Shown: positions 7,171 to 16,769, counted from the stretch's first letter. The stretch: DNA of 64,000 bases from Salinisphaera aquimarina (GCF_042643355.1 NZ_JBHRSS010000008.1:186001-250000); one strand, 5' to 3'. The notes: generated from the sequence alone by a model not told the origin. Program-made: numbers and translations.

Positions 7171-10055
7171 GCACGCCGGTCGACGCGCTATTCGGTCCAA
7201 TCTTCCGATTGCTGCCGAGTAAGCGATTCCATCAGGCCAGCGCCGACGCCGGCGACGGCCACACGCCGCAGCCGGATCCCGTCGACGACACGAACAGCCA
7301 GCACGGTCAGCCGCGCGGCACGCCGCTCACGCGCAGCGAAATCAGGCAATCCTATGACCGCGGGCCCTCATTCAGCCGTTACTTGCCCTTCGTGGAGTAT
7401 CTGGCCGAATCGGGCTGTTTCCTGCTCGAGGACGGGATGTCGGTCGGCATCGCGGCCGAGATTCGGCCGGTCCCGACCGAGGGCCGCTCGCAGGACGCCC
7501 TGTCGGCCGTGCGCGATCAGATCGAATCGGGATTCCAGGACGGCCTGCCCGAGTACGACAACAATCCCTGGGTGATCCAAATCTTCGCGCGCGACGAGAT
7601 CGATCCGACCCACGATGTGAATGCGTTGCGGGCCCATGCCGCGCCGCATCTGGCCGATGATGCGTTCACCCAGGCTTGGCTGAATGGTATGGCCGATCAT
7701 CTGCACACGATTTCCCGGCCGGGCGGCATCTTTCACGATGGCCGAATCACGAATACACGCTGGCGCGGCCAGACGCGCCGCGTGCGGCTGCTACTGTATC
7801 GCTGGCTCGGATCGAGCGTTGAGGCGCCGGTCGCCGAGGACGAGGCCAACCGGGTCTATGACCGGGTGACCGCGGCCCTGTCCGGCTCGGGTGTGCATAT
7901 CGAGCGTATGGATGGCGCGGCCGTCCATCACTGGCTGCTGCCCTGGTTCAATCCGGCGCCGGCCAGTGACCCGGACGATCCGGATCCGTTCTATCAACGC
8001 ATGACCTATCCCGGTGACGACGAGATCGCGGCGCTCGCGCACTACGATCTCGGCGAAGACGTGATCCACAACAACCCGGTCGGCGACGTCGAGACCGGCG
8101 TCTGGTATTTCGACGGTCTGCCGCATCGGGCGATTCCGGTCGAGGAAATGCGCCGGGCACCCGACGTCGGTCATATCACCGGCGAGATGTCGCGTTCCAA
8201 GGGCCAGGCCTACAACGCGATCATGGATCAGCTGCCCGAGGACACGATCATGGCACTCACGATCGTGGCCACGCCCCAGGAGCCGCTGGAAGACCATATC
8301 AACCGGCTGCGCGCCAAAGCCGTGGGCGACAGCGTCAAAGCCACACAGGTCCGCCATGACTGCGACAAGGCGCGGGCAATGCTGGCCGAACAACATAAGC
8401 TGTATCAGTACGCCCTGACCTTTTTCATCCGGGGCGACAACGATGCGGACCTGCGGCGACGCATGCTCACCCTGACCACCCAGCTGCAACAGGCCAAGCT
8501 CAAGCCGGTCGCGGCCGAAGACGAAGTCGCACCACTGAATACCTACCTGCGCTGGCTACCCATGGCCTACGACCCGGCCGAGGACAAGCACGCCTGGTAT
8601 ACCCAGCTGGCTTATGTGCAGCATCTGGCCAACCTGACGCCGTTTTTTGGGCGTTCGCGCGGTACCGGCCATCCGGGGCTGTCGTTCTTCAACCGCGGTG
8701 GCGGCACGTTCTCGTTCGACCCGCTGTCGCTCGACGATCGCGCCAAGAACGGGCATATGCTGATATTCGGACCCACCGGCGCCGGCAAGTCGGCGACGTT
8801 GAACGCGATCTTTTCCCAGGTCATGGCACTGCGCAAGCCGCGGCTGTTCATCATCGAGGTCGGCAACTCCTTCGGCCTGCTGGCCGACGATCTGGCCCGG
8901 CATGGCCTGTCGGTCAACAAAGTGAAACTGGCGCCGGGCGCGGCCCCGCCCCTGCCGCTGTTCGCCGACGCCCATCGGCTGCTCGCGGCGGATGCGGCTC
9001 AGGCGCGCAGCGTGTTTGACCGGGCCGACGATCGCCATTCGGATGAACCCGCACCGGTCGCCGAAGACGAGGATGACGACAGCGAGCGCGATCTGCTGGG
9101 CGAGATGGAGATCACTGCGCGGCTGATGATCACCGGCGGCGACGCGAAGGAGGACGCGGAGTTCCGGCGCTCCGATCGGCGCCTGGTCCGCGATGCGATC
9201 TACAACGCGGCCGTCACCACGAAGGCCGAGAACCGCCAGTGCCTGGCCGAGGACGTGCGCAATGCGCTGTATGCACTGTCGCGCAGCGAGGATCTGCCCG
9301 ATGTCCGCCGGGCCAAGGCCCACGACATGGCCGAATCCATGGGCCTGTTGTGCGACGGCTTCGACGGCCAGGTGTTCAACCGCGAAGGCGACGCCTGGCC
9401 GGAGTGCGACGTGACCGTAGTCGATCTGGCCCATTATTCGCGGGACGGCTACGAAGCCCAGCTGGCGCTATCGGTGATCAGCCTCACCAACATCATCATC
9501 GGCATCGCCGAGCGCGACCAGTATTCCGGGCGACCGATCATCCAGGCGATCGACGAGTGTCACGTCGTCACCGTCAACCCGCTGCTGTCGCCCTATCTGG
9601 TCAAGGCCGGAAAGATGGGCCGCAAGCTGTCCTACTGGATCTGGCTGGCAACCCAGAACCTCGAGGATTTCCCGGACGCCGCCACACGGCTGCTCAACAT
9701 GATCGAGTGGTATGTCTGTCTGGTGACGCCCCCCGATGAAATCGAGCAACTGGCGCGTTTCAAAACGCTGTCGGCTGACCAGAAACAGCTGATCCGGTCG
9801 GCGACCAAAGCCAACGGCAAATATACCGAGGGCGTGGTACTCGCGGATCGCCTCGAGGCGCTGTTCCGGATCGTGCCGCAAAGCCGTTATCTGGCGCTGG
9901 CCGGCACCGAGGGCGAGGAAAAAGCCGAGCGCCGCCAAGTGATGAACGAGCTTGGCTGCAGCGAGCTTGATGCGGCGTTGCATATCGCCGCGAAGATGGA
10001 CAAAGCGCGCGGCATGAAATCGACCGCCGGCGCCAACCATCAGGGCGCATCATGA
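7167..10055 (+). CDS. traC: VirB4/TraC-like conjugation ATPase, TIGR03744 (PFL_4706) type
   Basis: This is the large cytoplasmic ATPase of the type IV secretion machine; VirB4 family proteins power pilus assembly and substrate transfer. The 962-residue length is usual for the ICE subfamily. A Walker A motif, GPTGAGKSATLN, lies near residues 534-545, and a Walker B-like segment, IQAIDECHVVT, near 791-801. An acidic insert (about 630-650) separates them. It overlaps both neighbours by 4 bases. The start ATG at 7167 gives the expected N-terminus. Assignment is secure as VirB4-like; the subfamily comes from context. Confidence 0.9.
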   Translation: MSTPVDALFGPIFRLLPSKRFHQASADAGDGHTPQPDPVDDTNSQHGQPRGTPLTRSEIRQSYDRGPSFSRYLPFVEYLAESGCFLLEDGMSVGIAAEIRPVPTEGRSQDALSAVRDQIESGFQDGLPEYDNNPWVIQIFARDEIDPTHDVNALRAHAAPHLADDAFTQAWLNGMADHLHTISRPGGIFHDGRITNTRWRGQTRRVRLLLYRWLGSSVEAPVAEDEANRVYDRVTAALSGSGVHIERMDGAAVHHWLLPWFNPAPASDPDDPDPFYQRMTYPGDDEIAALAHYDLGEDVIHNNPVGDVETGVWYFDGLPHRAIPVEEMRRAPDVGHITGEMSRSKGQAYNAIMDQLPEDTIMALTIVATPQEPLEDHINRLRAKAVGDSVKATQVRHDCDKARAMLAEQHKLYQYALTFFIRGDNDADLRRRMLTLTTQLQQAKLKPVAAEDEVAPLNTYLRWLPMAYDPAEDKHAWYTQLAYVQHLANLTPFFGRSRGTGHPGLSFFNRGGGTFSFDPLSLDDRAKNGHMLIFGPTGAGKSATLNAIFSQVMALRKPRLFIIEVGNSFGLLADDLARHGLSVNKVKLAPGAAPPLPLFADAHRLLAADAAQARSVFDRADDRHSDEPAPVAEDEDDDSERDLLGEMEITARLMITGGDAKEDAEFRRSDRRLVRDAIYNAAVTTKAENRQCLAEDVRNALYALSRSEDLPDVRRAKAHDMAESMGLLCDGFDGQVFNREGDAWPECDVTVVDLAHYSRDGYEAQLALSVISLTNIIIGIAERDQYSGRPIIQAIDECHVVTVNPLLSPYLVKAGKMGRKLSYWIWLATQNLEDFPDAATRLLNMIEWYVCLVTPPDEIEQLARFKTLSADQKQLIRSATKANGKYTEGVVLADRLEALFRIVPQSRYLALAGTEGEEKAERRQVMNELGCSELDAALHIAAKMDKARGMKSTAGANHQGAS

Positions 10056-10543
10056 AACCGAATCGTCTCGACGCGTCCCAGGTACGCGCGCCGTTCAAGA
10101 CGGTCAGAGGCAAGCGGGGTGTCAAATTCCGCCAGGCGTCGGTTATTGCCGCGCTCGCGGTCACGACACTCTGCGCGGGTTTACTGCTCGCGAGTCTGCC
10201 GGCGATGGCCAAGACCGAGGTCTTCATGATCGCGGGCGTGCCGGTCACCCATGTCCCGGATGGCGTGACCGTGGTCGAGCTCGACCAGCCCTCGCGGCTC
10301 GACAAGCAGCTGTCGGACGGCCTGCCCGGCACGCAAGACGCCGCCGCTCGGGCGGTTCAGAAGCGTCTGTCCCGCTTCAGAAAATCCTATGGCCAGGCCT
10401 ACGAGGGCCTTTTGCGGGCCTGGCGTCTGGGCGTGACGAAAGTACCGGCCGTCGTGGTTGATGGCCGGTACGTCGTCTATGGCCAACCAAACGTCAAAGC
10501 CGCGGTCGCCGAGATCCACCGGGCCGCAGCCAGGGAGAAATGA
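10052..10543 (+). CDS. ICE protein, TIGR03757 (PFL_4709) type
   Basis: This 163-residue protein has a signal-like hydrophobic N-terminus (about residues 30-50, ending LPAMAKT) and is probably periplasmic. A C-terminal GVTKVPAVVVDGRYVVYG segment resembles the cis-Pro region of thioredoxin folds, but no CXXC motif is present. The family sits between traC and the TraU-like gene in these ICEs. Some TrbC/TraW-like proteins have the same layout, so a role in pilus assembly is possible. It overlaps both neighbours by 4 bases. Confidence 0.72.
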   Translation: MKPNRLDASQVRAPFKTVRGKRGVKFRQASVIAALAVTTLCAGLLLASLPAMAKTEVFMIAGVPVTHVPDGVTVVELDQPSRLDKQLSDGLPGTQDAAARAVQKRLSRFRKSYGQAYEGLLRAWRLGVTKVPAVVVDGRYVVYGQPNVKAAVAEIHRAAAREK

Positions 10544-11496
10544 TCATGAGTCATCGACGCACCCCGATTCTACTGTTCGCCGCGCTGACGCTGCTCGTGA
10601 GTGCGTCCATCGTGCCACGCTCGGCCCGGGCCATCGATACCGGTACGATCGTTGCCTCGGCGGCCTCATGGAACTGCCTGGACTATAAAGTCACTGGCGT
10701 CTGCGTATGGCTGACCTGTACACCGTTCGGCTGCTATACGCAGACCAGCGTCAAGGTCCGGCACTACATGCCGGATCTGGTGGTGTCGGTGTATCAGCAG
10801 ACCGGCGACAATCCCTGGTCGGTGATTTCGCCCCTGGCACCCAGCAACGCCACGGCCCAAGCGGGTGGCAACCAGACCGAGGGTCGGGCCGGCCGCGATC
10901 ACCGTAACGTCCGGTTCAAGAACGCCGACGCGGTGGGCCATCCCGCCGCGGCCGGCTTCGATCTGCTGTCGAGTGTGGGCTATACCTGCGACTCCGCGGC
11001 CACGCCGATGCAGCCCTATTTCCTGTCGGTCTTCGATTCCCTGGCTTGGCGTGGCGGCGTGCCGGAGTCGGGTTACCCCGAAGCTCTGACGCCCGGTATG
11101 CGGGAAGTCGGGTCGACCGGTGACATCTGGGGCAACGTCTATCCCCGCTCGGGCTTCATCAATCAGGCCAACGACTACAAGGCTGCGGCCGTGATCGCCC
11201 AGCGTGTGGCCGACTTCGTCACGCGCGAGGGGCAGCCGCATGTATACACGCCGCTGAACGCGAGCCCACGTGCGGGCTACTGGCCGCCGGATCCGATCAC
11301 CGAGGGTGATGCGTCGACGGGCAAATGGCAACGCCTGCAACCCGACCGGACCCAATCGTGCTCGGCGTTTCCCGATCGCGGCATCACGGCCAGCTTTAGC
11401 GACGTGCTCGCCGACGACGGCGACTACGTCTGGGCGTTGTGGCGGCCTTATGAATGCTGCCAGCGCCGCGGCCAGGAACTGATTTTTGCCAGCTAG
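10540..11496 (+). CDS. ICE protein, TIGR03756 (PFL_4710) type (TraU-like)
   Basis: The 318-residue exported protein has a signal peptide (about residues 10-31, ending ARA). Cys residues are spread along the mature part, including CLDYKVTGVCVWLTCTPFGC near the N-terminus, CD in the middle and CC near the C-terminus. TraU family proteins are Cys-rich periplasmic proteins needed for F-like mating-pair formation. They depend on disulfide formation, so the DsbG coded at 19,943 is a plausible partner. The gene follows the TIGR03757 gene with an ATGA-type overlap. Confidence 0.78.
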   Translation: MIMSHRRTPILLFAALTLLVSASIVPRSARAIDTGTIVASAASWNCLDYKVTGVCVWLTCTPFGCYTQTSVKVRHYMPDLVVSVYQQTGDNPWSVISPLAPSNATAQAGGNQTEGRAGRDHRNVRFKNADAVGHPAAAGFDLLSSVGYTCDSAATPMQPYFLSVFDSLAWRGGVPESGYPEALTPGMREVGSTGDIWGNVYPRSGFINQANDYKAAAVIAQRVADFVTREGQPHVYTPLNASPRAGYWPPDPITEGDASTGKWQRLQPDRTQSCSAFPDRGITASFSDVLADDGDYVWALWRPYECCQRRGQELIFAS

Positions 11497-11506
11497 GGAG
11501 ACCCCG

Positions 11507-11926
11507 ATGAGCCATTTCCGGTCTTCAACTCTGCGCACCGCACTGCCGATGGCGCTGATGCTGTGTATCACGATGGTGGCCGGCTGCGGGTCCGATGTCG
11601 GGCCGTCCGCCGACACGGTGCGCCTGGACGTTCTCGATCGTCTGAATCAACGCTTTCACGGCCTGCTCGATATTGACCAGTTCACGGTCGACCACCGCAA
11701 TCAGTTGAGCGAGAACCGTATTCAGTTCCATGCCACGGCGAGCTACAAGCTCAATGTCGAACAGATACAGCACGCCCAACAGGCTAACCGGGTACTCCCC
11801 GGCTACAACGCGGCGTTGGACCGGGCCCGGCGTAGTGCCGGCACAACCGAACCCATGATCCTGCTCTATCGCCGCGCCGGCGATGAGCTCTGGCAGTTGT
11901 CCCGGATCCAGCCGGGCCACCAATAA
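11507..11926 (+). CDS. Small conjugation-operon lipoprotein, function unknown
   Basis: With the ATG at 11,507 the product has 139 residues and an N-terminal signal with the lipobox VAGC (Cys near residue 26). A GGGAG Shine-Dalgarno sequence at 11,496-11,500 supports this start over the upstream in-frame one at 11,486. The mature part is short and alpha-helical in appearance, with an HAQQANRVLPGYN segment. I do not recognise the family. Its place between the TraU-like and TraH-like genes suggests an accessory part of the envelope complex. Confidence 0.65.
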   Translation: MSHFRSSTLRTALPMALMLCITMVAGCGSDVGPSADTVRLDVLDRLNQRFHGLLDIDQFTVDHRNQLSENRIQFHATASYKLNVEQIQHAQQANRVLPGYNAALDRARRSAGTTEPMILLYRRAGDELWQLSRIQPGHQ

Positions 11927-11938
11927 GGGGGAGACGCC

Positions 11939-13393
11939 ATGTTGCGCGATCGACTTGCACGACGCCGCACGCTGACTGCTGGTATGGCGATTGCCGGCGC
12001 AGTATGCCTGATGCTGCCACCAATCGCCTCATCGGCCTCCGGCGACGATCTTTACTACCAGATTGGCGGCGGTGGCCCGGTGAGCGCGTCGGCCGGCCGC
12101 GGCTATCAGCCCGGCAGCCTCGGGCTGGGCATCAACTGGAATCAAGGCTCGGCCTGCAGCGGACTCGATCCGCAGGCGACCGTCGCCAATCAGCTCAACG
12201 GCGCAACCCGCGGCTTTCAGGACATGATGGGCTCGGTCGTGCAGAACGCCACCGGCGCGGTGGCCGCCCTGCCCGCCATGATCATCCAACGCGCCGCGCC
12301 CGGTCTCTATGACCTGCTGTCCAACGGCGTGCTACAAGGTCGGCTGGATTTCAACAAAGCCAAGACGTCGTGCAAGGCCATGGCCAAGCGCGCCGCCGAT
12401 GCGATCACGTCGGGCGGCTGGCAGCAACAGGCCCAGGCCGAGAATTGGCAGTATACGGTCGCGACCAATGGCGATGCCGTGGCTGCCGAGCAGACCGTCG
12501 AATCCCAGGGTGGCGACAAGGGCGTGACCTGGGTCGGCGGTGAAAAGCGCGGCGGCACCGCGCAGCAGCCGGTTAAGGTAACCCACGATACCGCCGTGGC
12601 CGGCTACAACATCCTGCACGGGCGTTCGGATCCGACCAGCACGCAACCGGTATCCGGCGGTGGCCAGGGCTGGGGCAGCGTGCCGACGTCCAGCGGCGCG
12701 TGGCCTGGCAGCGGCGGTTCCGGGCCGGGGGGGATCAACGCCGGCACGGGTACCGGGTGTCACGGTGGCATGTGCACCGTCTGGGGCTCGCCCACCGAGG
12801 CCTCAGACTGGATTACCGATGTCGTCGGCGAGAAACAGATCCGGACCTGCAGCGGCTGCGAGAAGGTTGAGTCGAAGTCCGGTACCGGCCTGATGCGCGC
12901 GCTCGAGGACCAGCAGGACGCGATCGAGCAGAAACTGACGGCCATGGTGAACGGCAGTCAGCCGATCACGGCCGCCAAACTGCGCGAAGTCTCAGCGGGC
13001 GCCACCTTGTCGGTCTCCCGCGGCGTCATCAAATCGCTACAACATGACCCGCAGGGGCCACTGTTGACACATCGTCTGGCCGCCGAGATGGCGTTGGCGC
13101 GCACGCTCACGCAAGCCCTCTGGGCCCGGCGAATCATACTAGCCGGCTCGGACGAGCCCGGTATCGCCAACAACAGGGAAGGCCAGGACGCCATCGACGG
13201 CGAGTTGACCCATCTCGATCGCGGGATCCAGGCACTGCGCACCGAGATGGAGGTCCGCCGGGCGCTGGCCCACAACGCCGCCGCGATGGCCTTGACCCGC
13301 AACCGCGGTGCCGCCGATCGCGGCGCGCCGGCCAACACGCGGACAGGCGATCGCGAGACCGACAGCCGGGGCGCTATCGATGGCAGCCAGTAG
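11939..13393 (+). CDS. ICE protein, TIGR03755 (PFL_4711) type (TraH-like)
   Basis: The 484-residue exported protein has a signal peptide (about residues 12-35). Its mature start, DDLYYQIGGGGPVSASA, is characteristic of the family as I remember it. The segment GLGINWNQGSACSGLDPQATVANQLNG and a later C-rich patch (CSGCEKVES) fit TraH-like proteins of mating-pair formation. The middle is Gly/Ser-rich. A GGGGGAG Shine-Dalgarno sequence precedes the ATG. Its end overlaps the next gene by 14 bases. Confidence 0.78.
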   Translation: MLRDRLARRRTLTAGMAIAGAVCLMLPPIASSASGDDLYYQIGGGGPVSASAGRGYQPGSLGLGINWNQGSACSGLDPQATVANQLNGATRGFQDMMGSVVQNATGAVAALPAMIIQRAAPGLYDLLSNGVLQGRLDFNKAKTSCKAMAKRAADAITSGGWQQQAQAENWQYTVATNGDAVAAEQTVESQGGDKGVTWVGGEKRGGTAQQPVKVTHDTAVAGYNILHGRSDPTSTQPVSGGGQGWGSVPTSSGAWPGSGGSGPGGINAGTGTGCHGGMCTVWGSPTEASDWITDVVGEKQIRTCSGCEKVESKSGTGLMRALEDQQDAIEQKLTAMVNGSQPITAAKLREVSAGATLSVSRGVIKSLQHDPQGPLLTHRLAAEMALARTLTQALWARRIILAGSDEPGIANNREGQDAIDGELTHLDRGIQALRTEMEVRRALAHNAAAMALTRNRGAADRGAPANTRTGDRETDSRGAIDGSQ

Positions 13394-13754
13394 AGCCAGC
13401 CGGATCGGCGCCTGGACGGTCTTTGTGTTCGCCTGGGCCGCGGTCCTCGTCGTGGCGCTCGCGCTCGTTGCGGTTGGGGTATCAATGGCCGACGGCGCGG
13501 TTGCCTTCAGCCACTGCCTGACCCGCATCGCCCCTTACGCCCTGCTCTGGCGTATCGGCATCTATGTCGTCATCGGCACGCTCTATATCACGCGCTGGCG
13601 CCCGCGGCTGCGCGCTCTGCAGAACCGTCAGACGGACGGCGGTGAGGCCGCACACCAACGACTCGTTCGTGTCGAGCGGATGTTCCTGGTGGTGATCGTC
13701 GCGGTCGAGGTGGCGAATGCACCCGATCTCATCGACTGGATGATGGCGGGCTGA
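13380..13754 (+). CDS. Small ICE membrane protein of unknown function
   Basis: From the ATG at 13,380 the product has 124 residues with hydrophobic segments near residues 9-35, 55-72 and 99-115. The frame is open upstream to 13,308, but the extra residues are basic and lie inside the TraH-like gene, so the later ATG is more likely. In related ICEs a short membrane protein occupies the slot between the TIGR03755 and TraG-N genes. Nothing in the sequence shows its activity. Confidence 0.65.
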   Translation: MAASRASRIGAWTVFVFAWAAVLVVALALVAVGVSMADGAVAFSHCLTRIAPYALLWRIGIYVVIGTLYITRWRPRLRALQNRQTDGGEAAHQRLVRVERMFLVVIVAVEVANAPDLIDWMMAG

Positions 13755-13765
13755 CGGAGGTTGTG

Positions 13766-15274
13766 ATGAGCGTGGATCTGTCCGTATTCGATTTTTTCGA
13801 GAACGTCGTGCTGATGCTCGGCTGGATCGTGAACAACGCGATCTGGGGCGTCTTGAATAAAACGATGCTCGCCGCCTTGCCCTTTGCCGCGCTCATTCTG
13901 CGAGAGTGGTATACCGCACGCCGCGAAGGCGAGGACGAAGGCAACAAGGGGCTGCTCGCGCTCAACCGGATCGAAACCACGCTGTACGCGATGCTTTTGG
14001 TGTATGCGTTTGCTGCGGTGCCCCTGATGAGCGTGCAGTTCGCACCGGCGAATTACGATCAACAGCATTATGAGAAGTGCGGCATCAAGGTGGGCACCGG
14101 CGGCACGTCCACCGGCGCCGGCGCGTCCCTGGGCGGCAAAACCGCCGATATTCCATTGTGGTGGGCCTTCGTTCACGCAGTGTCGAACGGCGTGACCAAT
14201 GCCGCGCTTGCAGCCCTGCCCTGTGATACCGACTACCAGTATCTGCGCACCGAGCTCGATCGCACGGCGATCCAGGATCCGACCTTGCGCAGCGAGGTCG
14301 TCCGGTTCCAGCGTTGGTGTTACGGCCGATCGCGCACCCAACTGTTCCGCAAATCCACGAGTCTGGACGCGGCCACGGCGAAGGATACGGATTGGATCGG
14401 GTCGCATTATTTTCTAAATACCGCGGGCTATTACGACAGCTTTCAGTCCCATCGGCCGGTCAAGGGATTTGCTTACAACGCCTCGCGCGATTCCGGCTTC
14501 GGGACCGGCCCATCGCAAGGCGGGTATCCCACCTGCAAACAATGGTGGTCGGCGTCCGGGAACGGGCTCAAGGCCCGATTACACGATCAGATCGACCCCA
14601 ACCTCTGGCAGAATATCCATGCAGCGTTCACGTCGGCCACGGCTGACGACTATGCCATTCGGGCCCTGCTGAACACACAGGGCGGGATGGCGAACGGCAA
14701 TTCGGGCAGCGATGTCGTGTCCGGTTCCGGCGGCGGTAATGAACTCAACAGTACCGTCGGAACCGTGGCCGGCGCGATCGGCGCCGGCCTGGGCTGGCTC
14801 CCCGCGGAGGGCATGAAAGATGTCGCCGCGCGTGCCATGCCCATGGTTCAGTATCTGCTGATGATGGCGATGGTCATCGCCATGCCCGTCTTGATCGTGA
14901 TCTCCGGGTATAGCTTCAAGGTGGCTGGGATTCTGACGTTTTCCTACTTTGGTCTGGCGTCCTTGACGTTCTGGTTCGGCCTGTCCCGCTGGCTGAGCAA
15001 TAACCTGGTGGCCATGCTCTACCAGAGCAACGCAGCCAAGCTCGGCTTCATGGCCGGGCTCACCAATGCTTATGACATTTCTATTCTGACCCTGGTGCAG
15101 GCGTCAATGGTGGTGGTGCTTCCCACGGCCTGGCTCGCGATGCTGGGGTGGGCTGGTGCTGGGGCCGGTAGTGCGTTGGGAGGTGCCATGAAACAAGGTG
15201 GGAACGAAACAGGAAATGCTGGCAAGCAAGGTGGCCAGAAAACTCAAAGCACGGTCTCGGGAGGGAAGCTGTAA
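13766..15274 (+). CDS. traG: TraG N-terminal domain protein, mating-pair formation
   Basis: This 502-residue inner-membrane protein has helices near residues 12-60, 75-95 and several in 365-480. A large periplasmic loop holding Cys residues separates them. The form matches the TraG-N domain (PF07916) used in mating-pair stabilisation. GGAGG at 13,756-13,760 lies 5 bases before the ATG at 13,766, so I prefer that start to the GTG at 13,763. The last 45 residues are Gly/Gln/Lys-rich. The stop lies in the stem-loop that ends the operon. Confidence 0.8.
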   Translation: MSVDLSVFDFFENVVLMLGWIVNNAIWGVLNKTMLAALPFAALILREWYTARREGEDEGNKGLLALNRIETTLYAMLLVYAFAAVPLMSVQFAPANYDQQHYEKCGIKVGTGGTSTGAGASLGGKTADIPLWWAFVHAVSNGVTNAALAALPCDTDYQYLRTELDRTAIQDPTLRSEVVRFQRWCYGRSRTQLFRKSTSLDAATAKDTDWIGSHYFLNTAGYYDSFQSHRPVKGFAYNASRDSGFGTGPSQGGYPTCKQWWSASGNGLKARLHDQIDPNLWQNIHAAFTSATADDYAIRALLNTQGGMANGNSGSDVVSGSGGGNELNSTVGTVAGAIGAGLGWLPAEGMKDVAARAMPMVQYLLMMAMVIAMPVLIVISGYSFKVAGILTFSYFGLASLTFWFGLSRWLSNNLVAMLYQSNAAKLGFMAGLTNAYDISILTLVQASMVVVLPTAWLAMLGWAGAGAGSALGGAMKQGGNETGNAGKQGGQKTQSTVSGGKL

Positions 15275-15287
15275 ATACAGCTTCCCT
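15262..15287 (+). terminator. Stem-loop at end of conjugation operon
   Basis: AGGGAAGCTG (15,262-15,271) pairs perfectly with CAGCTTCCCT (15,278-15,287) around a 6-base loop that contains the traG stop codon. It is followed by CTTGG rather than a long T tract. It lies between two convergent genes, so it may act in both directions. Its terminator role is inferred. Confidence 0.6.
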
Positions 15288-15299
15288 CTTGGAATGACG

Positions 15300-15608
15300 C
15301 TAATGATCATCCCGTTCATCAGAGCATATGAATGTGTCTCCGCGATACCAACCTGGGCCGGCAAGCCCATATCGCCATTCCAGGTCGCCATCATGATTGC
15401 TTTTAGGAATTCCATTCTTGAGCATCAGGCCCAGAATCGCTGCGACCGCCAGCACGATTAGAACGCTCTGCCAGTTCATGATGGCCAAGACGATGACCGT
15501 CGCCGCGAGTGCCACAGCGGCGCCAACACCGAGCCAGCGCGCCATCGTTCGAAACCGCCCTTGGGGCGCCGCGGTCGACTGCGTCTGTGCGTTGTTGTCC
15601 GTGGTCAT
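15300..15608 (-). CDS. DUF3742-like small membrane protein
   Basis: This 102-residue product has one or two membrane helices (about residues 28-70). The C-terminus LEWRYGLAGPGWYRGDTF resembles the WR-G-GxGLYxGD ending that I recall for DUF3742 proteins. These are found convergent to traG in related ICEs, as here. The ATG at 15,608 has GGGAGG six bases upstream on the minus strand, so it is preferred to an upstream in-frame start. Function is unknown. Confidence 0.6.
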   Translation of the reverse strand: MTTDNNAQTQSTAAPQGRFRTMARWLGVGAAVALAATVIVLAIMNWQSVLIVLAVAAILGLMLKNGIPKSNHDGDLEWRYGLAGPGWYRGDTFICSDERDDH

Positions 15609-15725
15609 ATCGCCTCCCTTTGAGACTTCTCCACTACAAAGCATAGCTCTGCCGGCGTATACCGGTAAACGGGCAACCGCTTCACTCCGACTTCACGTTG
15701 TTTTGCAGCGCCGCGTCTTTCGTAT

Positions 15726-16022
15726 CTACAGCCGCATATTCGGATCCATAGCCGCATGGAGTATGCGCACAATGTCTAGATTGGTGGCCCGCGTGCGATA
15801 CCAAACGACGTGCGAACCCATCGGAACGCTGCGTAGCCCCTGACGTATCTCGTCACGTAGCCGCCCGAGCTCCGGATTTTCGCTCAGTTGCTCGAATAGA
15901 CGATCCACTTCATCCGAATAGCGCAGCCACTGCTCGTGGCCCCATCGCTCGCTCGTGTATTGCTGAATCTTTCGCAGATCCGTCGCCGCCGCTGGCGATA
16001 GACGGACGGCCTTAACCGGCAT
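15726..16022 (-). CDS. parE: ParE/RelE-superfamily toxin
   Basis: The 98-residue protein begins VRLSPAAATDLRKIQQYTSERWG. It has the typical ParE order: a helix-rich N-terminus, SENPELGRLRDEIRQGLRS, then HVVWYRT and DIVRILHAAMDP. ParE toxins poison DNA gyrase, whereas some RelE relatives cleave mRNA; the SxxxDL start and size favour ParE. It starts 11 bases inside the antitoxin gene, a usual toxin-antitoxin overlap. It probably stabilises the ICE in the host. Confidence 0.85.
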   Translation of the reverse strand: MPVKAVRLSPAAATDLRKIQQYTSERWGHEQWLRYSDEVDRLFEQLSENPELGRLRDEIRQGLRSVPMGSHVVWYRTRATNLDIVRILHAAMDPNMRL

Positions 16023-16251
16023 CCAATTCGGCTTTCAGGCTTTTCCAATCGGTATGCTCACCCCGGTCCAGCTGCCCGATTCCGGTATCGAGCTCGGCGC
16101 GCAACGCGGACAAGCGCGTTTCCTGGTCCTCCATTTGACGTAGTGACTCGCGGATGACTTCGCTGACGTTGCTATAGCGACCGCTGGCCAATTGTCTCTG
16201 AACGAATTGCTCGAAATGCGAGCTCAGAATGACGCTGGTGGTGCGTGGCAT
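16012..16251 (-). CDS. parD: ParD-like antitoxin
   Basis: The 79-residue protein starts MPRTTSVILSSHFEQFVQRQL and continues SGRYSNVSEVIRESLRQMED, the ribbon-helix-helix DNA-binding part of ParD antitoxins. The C-terminus binds the toxin. AGGAGG lies 7 bases before the ATG at 16,251, which decides the start over the longer frame reaching 16,290. It overlaps parE by 11 bases and probably represses its own promoter through the palindrome at 16,272-16,288. Confidence 0.85.
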   Translation of the reverse strand: MPRTTSVILSSHFEQFVQRQLASGRYSNVSEVIRESLRQMEDQETRLSALRAELDTGIGQLDRGEHTDWKSLKAELDAG

Positions 16252-16271
16252 TGCATGGCCTCCTGCCAACT

Positions 16272-16288
16272 GTATTATCAAATAGTAC
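16272..16288. promoter_or_regulatory. Probable ParD operator
   Basis: The 17-base sequence has the form GTAnTATnnnATAnTAC, a near-perfect palindrome. It lies about 20 bases upstream of the antitoxin start and overlaps a TATTTGATAAT promoter-like stretch on the minus strand. Ribbon-helix-helix antitoxins normally bind such sites to repress their own operon. Binding is inferred. Confidence 0.6.
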
Positions 16289-16613
16289 ACCTGGTGCGGG
16301 TCGGGTGCGAAGTATCTTTAGCGTCTCTGATCGCTATATATGTCAGGGCGGGCGAACGTTCGCCGCCGAACTAGCACCCCACGGACCTGAAAGACACCCT
16401 TGGGCATCCGCCGCATGCGGCCGCTGAGGGTGGGGCACCGCTTCCCGTTTTCTTGCCGAACCACGAGCCCTCAGGCGCGCATTCTCGGCGTGATACGCCG
16501 ACGGGATCGAGCCGACGGTCCCAACCGAGGAATTCCCAAACGGTCGATTCGGCTTATAACCCGGCTTTGTTCATGGAGGCTCGACGTTCGGCCGGATAGT
16601 TCTGAACCGACTG

Positions 16614-16733
16614 TTGACACGGCGGCACGATTTTGGCCAACCTATATATGTCAACCCTACCGCTGGGTATAAAGCGGCCCTTAAAGCCTCGCCGGATCGT
16701 GCGACGAGGCGGCTTTCGAGCTTCGATCCAAAC
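16614..16733 (+). ncRNA. Conserved double-hairpin upstream region, copy A
   Basis: TTGACA at 16,614 is followed 43 bases later by a segment (16,657-16,731) nearly repeated at 44,022-44,094. It contains stem CCGCT/AGCGG (16,661-16,665 with 16,674-16,678). A second stem, GCCTCG/CGAGGC (16,687-16,692 with 16,706-16,711), carries flanking AAG/CTT. Loops differ between the two copies while stems are kept. It lies upstream of the first leader-bearing gene. I see no good -10 box. It is probably a promoter plus structured leader shared by the two gene clusters. Confidence 0.5.
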
Positions 16734-16769
16734 TTCGTCATCGACTGCCGCTCTGCTGGCGGTTCTTTG